Shown here: piece by piece, positions 13,394 to 24,500 of the stretch
How the letters are laid out: the number at the start of each line of letters is the position of its first letter
How positions within the stretch are numbered: the stretch's first letter is position 1
DNA from: Phoronis australis
Lineage: Eukaryota > Phoronida > Phoronidae
Reading direction: 5' to 3'
Length of the DNA stretch: 64,000 nt
Assembly (NCBI GenBank): GCA_002633005.1
Contig: NMRA01000241.1
Location: 498,080-562,079, forward strand
Translations under genes and position numbers: made by a program
The notes under the pieces: model-generated
The model's input: only the letters and a program-made list of their open reading frames with translations
Database searches by the model: none
Told to the model about the DNA's origin: nothing

Positions 13394-15970
13394 ACCATGA
13401 CTGACACGTATTACGCAGGGGACTAACATTTAATATCTACCTACTGTATTTTTTGTAAAATGTTACCTTAAAGTTACTCAATTGCTCTATTATTGTTTTT
13501 ACTTATTAACATAAGCATTATTGTAGTCGTGTTTGAAGAAATACCTTGAACATCTTATATAGTAACCCCGCTCTTGGGTTTTTGCTGTATCATGCCCGGT
13601 CTTGCAGGCATTGTGGATTAGCAGTGATATGATAAACATCAGGGCTTTGGAGTAGTCCTGTCTTGAGACTGGTGTCAAACCATTGTTGTTGTACTGGAGA
13701 ACAGGTGTGAATTATCTACCTGTGTGGAACATTTGCTGATGAGCAGGCTCTCATTTTTTGACACTTAAGTCATCGACATTGTTTCCCTCATTTTTTGTGG
13801 TACTTAAGGTGTTAAACTAAATTTTCCCAATGTTTTGATACGTGTCTTGATGAATGTGTATCTAGTCTTATTTCCAGTGGCATGTTGTGAGGATCATTCT
13901 GTTATAGATTGAAGTGTCATTCCTGAGACTTTCTAGGGTTTCACAGTTTTCATTTACACGATGTATTTTATTAGCGAAACGAGTAAACCCAAAAAGGTGT
14001 CAGTATAGAAAGTTTATTCAGCAAATGAGAGTTGGTCTTTTTGTATCGATTTGTTCAATTTAAATTTTACAAGTTGGTGACAGATTATCAAATTATGTGT
14101 TTTGTTTGTAAAGCCTATAGTTTTAAGCACTTTAACATCAAACGTGATTTTAAGTAACCTTATGTGACGTCAGCGGTTGTGGTACGCTGAAGTTTGAGAT
14201 ATTGTAACAGTTGTGATTTTCAAGTTTTGCTTGTGGGGCTTGGTGTACTATAAAGGAGTTATTATGCTTACTCAATAGACTTCAATGTAAACTTGTTTTG
14301 TAATTCATCTCAGTATTGCTTAATCTCACCAGCAAGTTTTAATTTTGATAGTGGTCAGTTTTTACAATTTCCACCTGTTTATTGCTTGTCCTTGTCATGT
14401 AAGCAAAAACTTCTACACCATTTGTAGTTGCTTGCATTGGTTTTGCAGTTGTTGCTAATATCTGTGTAATGTCAACCTATGATTGTAATCCCACATGCAA
14501 ATGAAATTTCCAGAAGTTGTTTAATACCACTCCAATTTTTCAGAATGTAGATTTCCATGTATATAGTGTCAGAGTTTGGAAATGATCTCTTGGCCGTGTT
14601 TCTAAATTCAGGCAGTGATCCCCTTAACCCCAGTTCCAGACCAACAAACACCAAACCCGCGGTACAAATTTCTAGACCCACACCCCTGAACTCCATACAC
14701 ACTCTAAAGAAAAACATAACTATCACAACGATGAGATTCACGTTCACTGACTAAATTCCAAATCTTGGTAGCTGTCACTTGAAAATTTAGTTTTGAGTAA
14801 TACTGAGCATTTGACATTTTTAATTTTATTAATGCATTTTCTTACTGGTTGCCTATTACACATTTCAACTGGTGTCATCCTAGTGCATGATTAGTCAGTG
14901 TGGAACCGCAATAGTTCAGCAATTTATTTTCTGATATGACACGATTCACAACACTGGTACAGCACAGGACATACACAGCCTCGGCACTAATACTCTGAAG
15001 CCCACTGGTATGGAACATTGTCAGTGTGTTTCTAGAATTTAGGAGTTTGGGTCTGGAGTTGTGTACGTTCCATGGGTTTGGTGTCTGCTGGTCTAGGACT
15101 GGTGTTTACAGGGTTGTAACTGGCGTGTTCATTTCAATCTCTTGATTATTGAAGATATTGGAGTATTTTTATTGAAGTATTAACTTTGGTACAAGTCGTT
15201 ATTACATTAATATGTACTGTTGTTGGCCTACAATTACCATGTTTACCGGTGGTAATACAGTAGACAGCCAATGATAGTCATTTTTGTATGAAGTGCACTT
15301 GATGCTTGAGAATTTGTACTTTGAACTTTTGTATCACTTAAATATCCAAGGAATGTTGCAGTTCACTACTTACCTGAGCAAATTGCTTGCTGTATGAAGC
15401 TTACAGGTTTTTAACTGTAGTCACCTTGCCCAATCGACGCTGCAAGTCAACTACAACAGCCTGGGGGGCCATCTAGTGGTTGTCAGGTCCAAATAATTAC
15501 TGGGCAGAGTCAACTAATTTGATGCGTGAACTTATTTGTGAGAAGAGCCATTGTGTATGCAATGTTGAGTTCTTAAACTAAGATTAGAGATGTATTTATT
15601 GTTAAAAGGCAGACCTTCATTAGTTATGTGACTTGCACTGTCTGTAATTTCTCTGTATTCTTTGATTGTGTTTGTTGTGGACTAAATATACTTAGTTTCC
15701 CGGAATTGTTTGGTGACTTTATTGGACATGTGCAGAACTGTGTGACACGTGAATTTTGAAATGATGAAAATAAAATAACGAGGCGACACAGAGTACATTG
15801 AACCCACAAAATAGGAATGTGTCTTTAAGAAAACTTATTTCCCAAATTTCATGGAAATCCATCAAGAAATAAGCTGAATTGACACTAAGGGGGGCCACTG
15901 TACTTAAACCCATACAAAAATCAATGTAAGCTATGCTAGTCTTGATGAAATAAAATTTCATACTGATCCT
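13394..15970 (+). other. ABCB 3' UTR and flank with candidate poly(A) signals
   Basis: AT-rich, non-coding sequence after the TAG stop. AATAAA motifs near 15769 and 15950 are candidates for the end of the transcript. I cannot fix the 3' end from sequence. The ORFs here are short and carry no family signature. Confidence 0.5.
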
Positions 15971-16615
15971 TCAAGTGTTTTGTCGATAGGCAAGACGCAA
16001 AAACAACGTGTGCATCTCACTATAGTGCAGATACTAGGATAATGTGCGCATCGCATGTAGTGCAGATACAAGAACATGTGCATCACATATAGTGCAGAGA
16101 CAAGAACATGTGCATCGCATGTAGTGCAGATGCAAGAACATGTACATCACATACAGTGGAGATACAAGAACGTGTGTATCACCTATACTGCAGATACAAG
16201 AACGTGTGCATCACATATAGTGCAGATACAAGAACATGTGCATCACATAGTGCAGATACAAGAACGTGTGCATCACATAGTGCAGATACAAGAATGTGTG
16301 CATCACATATAGTGCAGATACAAGAACATGTGCATCACAAATAGTGTAGATACAAAAACGTGAGCATCACATACAGTGCAAATATAAGAATGTGTGCATC
16401 ATATATAATGCAGATATAAGAACGTGTGCATCACATATAGTACAGATTCAAGAACGTGTGCATCACATATAGTGCAGATACAAGAACGTGTGCATCACAT
16501 ATAGTGCAGATACAAGAACGTGTGCATCACATATAGTGCAGATACAAGAACGTGTGCATTACATATAGAGCAGATACATGAACGTGAGCAACGCATATAG
16601 AGCAGACACAATTTA
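15971..16615 (+). repeat. 30-32 bp minisatellite, about 19 copies
   Basis: The unit is built of GTGCATCACATATAGTGCAG and ATACAAGAAC with scattered changes; copies toward the right are more uniform. Open frames through it (for example 16076-16312) arise from the repeat and are not genes. It sits inside reverse-orientation copies of the TGAAATTTGG family. Confidence 0.95.
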
Positions 16616-17360
16616 TGATCCGTATTTCGAACATTCCCACTAAAGGAAACAATTGCCAATGTGGGATGCACAGCGTTTCAACAATGCTTTCCTCAATACG
16701 AACACACTTGCCAACGTCAAAAAAACTAAAATTGCCACTAGGGGTCACAATCCTAGTCAAATGCGTACATAAGTCGTCATCATCCATTGTCCTCTTCTCA
16801 GAAATACACTTGCCAAATTTTACAAAGATCCTGCAGGGGTTTAGGAAAACAGCTACGGAGGTGAAAAAGCAAAACTGCCACTAGGGGGTGCCACAGCAGT
16901 TGAAAATGTCCAAAAATCAATGTCGACCATCCTCTTTACCATAGGATCACATACACCAATTTTCATAATAACAATAATCAAAGGCAGCCACTAGGAGTCA
17001 TGTACTTAGTCAGGGGTGTCGTCACCCCATTGAGCCCTGTTTGTAAAATTTCATTAAAAATCTGTCAAGACACTCCAAAGATAGAGAAAAAGCAGAAAAA
17101 AGTAAAATAACAAGGAGGCACACCGGCAGTCGGATACACTCAAAAGTTGCCGTCATCTGTAGTCACCTTCATTCAAATACACTTGCCAAATTTAGCTCAC
17201 ATCCAAAATACAGCACATCCATTGACAACAGGAAGGTAGAATCATCTCTCTAACAGATACTTATTTGCCAAATTTCATGAAACTTTCTTAACCGGACAGG
17301 CGCTCATCACCAGACACTAGACAGAACAACAAACAATGCCTGCAGCATAATGAACTCTTA
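16616..17360 (-). repeat. Interspersed repeat, TGAAATTTGG family (reverse orientation)
   Basis: Repeated blocks of TTGCCAAATTT, CCACTAGGGGTC and CCAAATTTCATGAAAC. They are the reverse complement of the family at 1388-1669. Another piece lies at 15830-15960, on the other side of the minisatellite. Confidence 0.75.
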
Positions 17361-17810
17361 CACAAATACGTGGGTGCATAAAAGGGCCAGTAGGGAGGGG
17401 GTGCAGATTACATAGAATCTTTCAGAAAAATGAGATGTCATCGTCTACAAGGTAGAAACAAAATTGCCAAAATTCATGAAAAACCGCCACGCAATTGTAT
17501 ATACAGAGGCTAATGTAAAAAAATTATTGGGGGGCAAAGCGTCAGTCGAATCCATCCAAACATTTGTTTGTGCCGTTTCATTCGTGGATGGAGTATTCAA
17601 GGCTTCATCTACAAGTAGCAATGGACGACATGGTTCTACCAAATCCCAGAGTTAGGACGTTAAACTGTAGTAAGATACCAGAGTTTGCATATAATAGATA
17701 TCTTATGAAAGTCACCATGGTAACATAATGATACCTAATAATTACACCTGCAACAAAATAGTCTTTCTGACTCTGGCTTTAACCAAGATCCTCTGCACTT
17801 CATGCATTCA
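17361..17810. other. Non-coding stretch between repeats
   Basis: One more CCAAAATTCATG-like repeat block lies near 17465. I see no gene, RNA or other structure. Confidence 0.5.
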
Positions 17811-18405
17811 GTCTAGTCCACTGAGCCAGTAGGACAAATCATGAGATGGTGATAGTTCACTGAGCCAGTAGGACAAGTCATGAGATGGTGACAGTTCACT
17901 GAGCCAGTAGGACATGTCATGAGATGGTGACAGTCCACTGAGCCAGTATGACAAGTCCTGGGATGGTGATAGTTCACTGAGCCAGTAGGATATGTTGTGA
18001 GATGGTGACAGTCCACTGAGCCAGTAGGACATGTCATAAGATGGTGACAGTCCACTGATCCAGTAGGATAAGTCATGAGATGGTGATAGTTCAATGAGCC
18101 GGTAGGACATGTCATGAGATGGTGATAATTCACTGAGCCAGTAGGATATGTCATGAGATGGTGACAGTCCACTGAGCCAGTAGGACAAATCATGAGATGA
18201 TGATAGTTCACTGAGCCAGTAGGACAAGTCATGAGATGGTGATAGTTCACTGGGTCATTAAGACATGTCATGAGATGGTGTCAGTCCACTGAGTCAGTAG
18301 GACATGTCATGAGATGGTGATAGTTCACTGGGTCATTAAGACATGTCATGAGATGGTGACAGTCACTGAGCCACTAGGACATGTCATGAGATGGTGACCA
18401 AGTCG
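17811..18405 (-). repeat. 39-bp minisatellite, about 15 copies
   Basis: Unit containing CACTGAGCCAGTAGGACA and TGTCATGAGATGGTGACAGT. Because 39 is a multiple of 3, all copies stay in one frame, giving two long overlapping - strand ORFs (17808-18227 and 17813-18271). Neither has a credible start context or a link to an exon. The array lies just beyond the 3' end of NSUN6. Confidence 0.95.
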
Positions 18406-18529
18406 CACGAGGTATCTAATTGATCTTACAAATGACATTTGCGGAAACACAACCCTAAGTGCTGAACTAACACCCCCATGTGCTGAACTGAGAACAGAAA
18501 AACTAGTCTACGTTAAAATTTTCATCAGC

Positions 18530-18535
18530 TTTATT
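18530..18535 (-). terminator. AATAAA poly(A) signal of NSUN6
   Basis: TTTATT on the + strand, so AATAAA on the - strand, 22 bases past the NSUN6 stop codon. If used, the 3' UTR would be very short. Confidence 0.6.
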
Positions 18536-18556
18536 GCTTCATTACTAAACTCGTTG

Positions 18557-21500
18557 TCACCTTTTCATAAACTTTGCAATAAAAAAACCTAGAGTGTCAT
18601 TATCAACAGTCCCAAGGTCAATTTGTGACAGACAGGAGGGGTCAAATCTTTGAAGAAGGGGGAGCTGTTCAGTGGCCAGTTGTGACCCCTCCAGACCATC
18701 TCCTCCCAGCTTGGGTTCCTGAAAATGTAAAGAATTAAGACTAGAGGGTGAAGATAGCATTTCCATTTCAAAAAAACTAGCTTCTGCAGGCCATGTGGTG
18801 CAAAAATGATGAGAAAAAAAACAGTTAAATCTCAACAAGTATTGCTGCAAAATTAATAACTGAGGTAAAAAGAAGTAAGTCCCATCAAACAGTTTATTAG
18901 TTCAGACATTCAAATTCTGACTTGCAAACACCGAGTCTAAATGTATACAGGAATAGTACTCAAACCCTTGCCATAGGCCTCGGAACATTTACTGTGAGAG
19001 GCCAATCATTGTCACTCTCCACAAAACATCAAACACTGCAAGAACTCTTGCCACACACCTCAGGAATTCTGAGCATACACAAAGAATCCTGATCACAGAA
19101 GCTGAACACCAGTTGTTCAAATTCAGTGTACCTGCGGCTGGTTGTAGATGACGACAGGAGGTAAAACGTGTTTGTGTGTGGCAGAGTTCTTGTGATTCAC
19201 AGTAAGTCTCAAGTGTTCCTTTAAACTTAGTAAGAAATATGCTTTGAACACCAAACTGAATGATGAAACATAGAGCAGTCTAGCTATAACAAAACTTGAT
19301 GGTAATACAGCCAAAGAGGTAACACGCAGCCCAACTACACTGTACCTGAGACACAAGCGCCATCTGGGGATGTTTTCGCAAGGCCCACTCCACTAGCTCT
19401 TCATTCTCAGCCAGTGTTAGTGTACAGGTGCTGTAGACTAGGATGCCCCCTGGCTTGACTAGTGAAACAGCCTACAATGACATGCTAACAGAAATTTTCT
19501 GCATGAATAACTTGACACTGGAAACTTAAACAAACAACATTAATTGTTATAGAGTGAAACATACATACACATGAAAACGTTCAGTTTCAATTTACCAAAA
19601 GATACGCCATGTTAAACTCTATTCTTCTTTAACATTTGGAATATCCTTCTCCTTACAGCACCAAACACCATCAAGTTGAGAACATTGGCGGACATCACCC
19701 AGGAGACTAATTGTTGTTACTTAGAATTTATTAACAAGTGCATATACAGAAACGTGCAGGTTAAAAAAGTCAAAAACACTGAGCTTATGTTTGACAATGA
19801 TCTGAGTTGCTGATGTTGCTGTGGAAAGCAATAACAGAGGGAGCCATTAGTGTCTTGGCTTGGATGATTCCACAGTCTAATGGTATACGAGAAGCCTGTG
19901 GAGGTGAACAGTTTGCCTACATGGGAGATACGAAAGGAAAGTAAGTGATTGTGCCTAGAAGAGCACCGAGAAAGTGGTGAGGGTATCAAGTAGTCTGCAC
20001 CTTTGACTGCAATGCTTGTTCAACAATACCTTAATTAAACAAAAATGGTGTACCAAGCTACAAACACGGAACTATCTATAGTAAGTTTCTTGCACTGCCT
20101 CTCTTATTAGTCTCCATGGACTTTTTGAGATTGGACAGCACTTCGTCATCAGCAGCAGAAACAATATTTGTTACATTTCAACACTAACCCGTGAGTGTCC
20201 TCTAGTACTTAAGGTAAGGCATGACTTCAGTCATTGTCATCACACTAACCTGTGAGAAGAGTCTCCTCTGGTACTTGGGGCAAGACATGAGTTCATTCAT
20301 TGTCATCACACTAACCTGTGAGAAGAGTCTCCTCTGGTACTTGGGGTAAGACACAAGTTCATTCATTGTCATCTTGTTCTTCAATGATGGCCTCTGACCT
20401 AGAGCACTACACGGAGTGTCTAGGAGGATACGATCAAAGCTGTTGGGGCCAAACGGAGGGCCAGAGCTGAGGTCTGCGTGAAAATTAATAATAGTCACCA
20501 ACACTTGACTGCAAACACAATTCACACAAGTACCAGGAATCTTACAATTGCTATTGAGCACCACTTACTATAGTAAATCCATGCATGTACGATTTTCTAC
20601 CTTTTTAAGTTGTGTAGGTCTACGTAATTTCCAACAAATCATCATTTGAAGTATGTGTATAAGGAACTGTAAAACCGTGCCGTACATTAGTTTTGCATCA
20701 TTTTTACTCATAATTTGACGAAACTGCCATTACACGTTTTAAGACAATAATTACAGTAATTGTTTCCCCTGTACATTTGTTTCTACCATACACAAGTGCA
20801 TGTGTTTGATCTCAAGTTGGTCACTGCGTTTTCTTAGTTAAAATGGAACACAGAAAATGGTTTCTTCTAAAATGTTGCAGGTATAATTACTGGAGGCAAG
20901 GGGAATATATTTACTATATAATTGAAAAAGTATTTGTGGACATGTCAGATGACACTGTATTTGTGGACACATCAGATGACATTGTATTTGTGGACATGTC
21001 AGATGACACTGTATTTGTGGACATGTCAGATGACACTGTATTTGTAGATATGTCAGATGACACTGTAGTTGTGGACATGTCCGATGACACTGTATTTGTG
21101 GACATGTCAGATGACACTGTATTTGTGGACATGACAGATGACACTGTATTTATGGACACCTCAGATGACACTGTATTTGTAGACACATCAGATAACACTA
21201 TTCGATCAGACAAGACAGTATTTCAATGACACTACCTATGGACTGTACATCAGGATCACACGCCTTGGTGCTGTCATACGCAAATGCTTGGATTGACTGT
21301 AGACTCCAGCGCCTTGCATTGCCCTTTATCTGACCTATCTTTTGCTTGGCCTTATCTAATGCTATGACAACACCAGTGTCAGACATCAGAGTCGCAATAT
21401 GGTTGGTCTTACCCCCTGAAAATTGACAAAAAAGTCAACTAAAACAATCATCTTTATTAATATATGGGTTGAAAGTAGACAGTGGAATATCTGGGTTATT

Positions 21501-24500
21501 CACAACAAAATGTGGAAAAACTACTATACCAAATTCAACAATGTTGAATATTAAATAATGTAGACCTCACTACGGGTAATAGTCACTATTTGCTACAAAG
21601 TGAAACACAATAAGAGCCACAACTAACAATCCTTCAGTTGTACAAGAACCATTTTGTTTTTCTCAATGAAAGTTCATTAAACCACTCAGTTTATTAGAAT
21701 AATATGTTGAATAACACTTATGTAGAAACAGAATCAAACCTGTGATCAAGTTCTACACTGAAATTATTAAAATTGCATAGGCATAAACAAGCGCCACCGT
21801 TAGATCATTTAGTTTACCTCACTTCTGTTCAAATCACATAATACACACCAGACAGTTTTTTTACAGACAGTGTTTGCTGAATACGTAATATATAGCACAT
21901 CTTATCACCATACAAGGCAATGTAAAGCACATTTCATTGCCTAATAACACAATTTAGGTACACCAGTTTGCTAAAGAGTTACTGCTGGCATATAGAATGC
22001 TTTACATAATGTACAAAAACACTGAAATGCGTAAACATTTAACGCCTTTTTGGAGGGCCAAAATATGCAACTTCAAACTGAGATGAAGTTGTGACTGTGC
22101 CTTACGGGGGCAGCATTCAAATAACTACTTGCCTGGTGCAGCACACATATCTAGGATTGTCTCCCCTGGTTGTGGATTGAGAACATGGCTGCAGACAATG
22201 GAAGGGAGGTTCTGTGCAAACACTTTGTCCAGCAGCAGATCAGAAAGGCAAGGTGCGCTGTACAGAGGACTTGTCATCAGGACACCCACACCGCTGAACA
22301 CAAAAGGACCAACAGTCAAATTCACATTCAAAGTTTTGTATTAAAAGCGAGTGAATACTGCGACATCGTCCAAATCAACATTTCACACTAAGAGGTCTTC
22401 CTGTGCATCCATAATTACACTAAACGCGACTTCCACTAATGCCCAACCCCTTTAATTTCAAAATAAAATCATAATAAAATTCTTCGAAAAATAATTCTTT
22501 GAAAAATAAAGACTTCTAATTACTCTGCATGCAATAGATGCAAGAAAGGCAAACTTAAGATAGGGTCCGCTTTAAGCGTCAATAAACTATAATAAAAACA
22601 ATTTTCATAAACAATTAGTAGAAAGTTTTACAATTTTAATTACCAAGAATACATTAAACTTAAAATAGAAACTAAAAACTTGTGAGATCACATGTCTTCA
22701 TTTAAAAATCATCAAGACAACAATTAAACCCCATTTACAGGTATATACGTAATTCAGAAACAGATTTCACATTTTGCGGTGTGGTGAGATGTTAACAATG
22801 TCACATCACTGTACACACCTGACCATAGTCCCATCACAATAGGCCAGACCCCAGGCCCATCACAGTACACACCTGACCACAGGCCGATCACAGTACACAC
22901 CTGACAACTTGCCCATCACAATACACACCTGACCACAGTCCCATTACAGTACACATCTGATCACAGGCCCGTCACAGTACACACCTGACCACAGTCCCAT
23001 CACAGTATACACCTGACTGCAGTCCCGTCACAGCACAGACCTGACCGCAGGCCCATCACAGTACACACCTGACCGCAGGCCCATCACAGTACACACCTGA
23101 CCGCAGACCCATCACAGTACACACTTGACCGCAGGCCCACCACAGTACACACCTGACCGCAGGCCCACCACAGTACACACCTGACCACAGGCCCATCACA
23201 GTACACACCTGACCACAGGCCCATCACAGTACAGTTCCTTCCTACTCAGCTGTGCTACTCCATTTCCAACAAATAACTTGCGACCATCAAATGCTTTCAC
23301 CAGTCCCTTTTTGCACGTGCCATCAATGTCAGCGTACACAGAAACTGGATCTCCCTTAGCGACATCTGTTGACAGAGGCAAGAAACTTGATTCAAGATGC
23401 ACAACACTTTTACTGGAATGGAATCTATACAAGAAATAGTAAAATGAAAGCGCTCTGAGGAGCGAAACTTGGCGAAATTAACCAAAAAGATGACGATAAA
23501 GATGATGACGAAGATGACGATGATGGTAGCGAGGATGAACTAAAGAAGTAATAATAACATAAACATGACGAAGGTAGAAGTCCGAAATCAGAAAGAAAAA
23601 GGCTACAGGCTTGTGCGACACTTGGCGAAATTAACGGAAAAGACAACGACGGAGATGATGACGAAGATGATGACGAATATGATGATGGTGGTGGCGATGA
23701 TGAACAACATCACAACATTCATATGATGAACATAGATGTCATAAATCAATAAGAAATAGGCTACAGTCTAGTTCAATAGAAGATAAACCAACATCAATGC
23801 AGCAAGAGCGCTCAACAAAGGAACAGCGTTATCAGAAAATCTCAAATAACTCAAAAAGTAGACGTCCTAGCGAAAAATGGAAAACATCTTCTGAAAGCCC
23901 GTTCAAAATTCTATCTAAACTGATGGTATCGACTAATTCTGTAAATTTTTCGAAAAAAAATGAAATTTTGCGTTTTTTTAAGAAATTCAAAGTCAAATAA
24001 CTCGAAAACGGTAAGTCTGAGAAAAAAATTGTTACAGGCCATTTGAAAGATTATACTTCAAAGAATCTTCATGCAAAAAATCACGTTTTTTTCTCTTCCC
24101 GTTTAAAATCGCACCCCAGACGACTGAAAATGGGTCAACATGCGCCAGATCCGCCATCTTGACAGCAACTTCCGGTTTTTCAGCTTAGTATAATAGCATG
24201 TTATGAGAAACTAATACCTGAGTGTAAAAATTCGAAGGAATTGGTTTGATAATGCGCCCTCTAGAGGAGAAAACGTTTTTAGGCCATAATCGAGGTGCGC
24301 ATGCGCGATCGCCGATATTTCCGCCATCTTTAACCGGAAGTAAACAATTTCCGGTATACTTGTAGCAAACTTCCGGTCCATTTACTGTGTCGATTCTTAG
24401 CCTTTTACGTAAAAAATTGTAGCCTCCAGAAGCATTTGAACCTTTAAATGGAAACAAAATGGCCGCCACAGCCGCCATCTTGGATCCGATTTTGACGAAA

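Noticed and set aside
16030-16615. Regular 30-32 bp repeats resembling a CRISPR array
   Set aside because: No constant repeat separated by unique spacers: the units are contiguous, and the genome is eukaryotic.
17808-18271. Long - strand ORFs rich in SYWLSELSPSHD-like repeats
   Set aside because: Created by a 39-bp minisatellite whose length is a multiple of 3; two frames are open at once and no exon structure is seen.
20843-21229. 128-residue + strand ORF with VDMSDDTVF repeats
   Set aside because: Minisatellite in an NSUN6 intron; the opposite strand is equally open and there is no homology.
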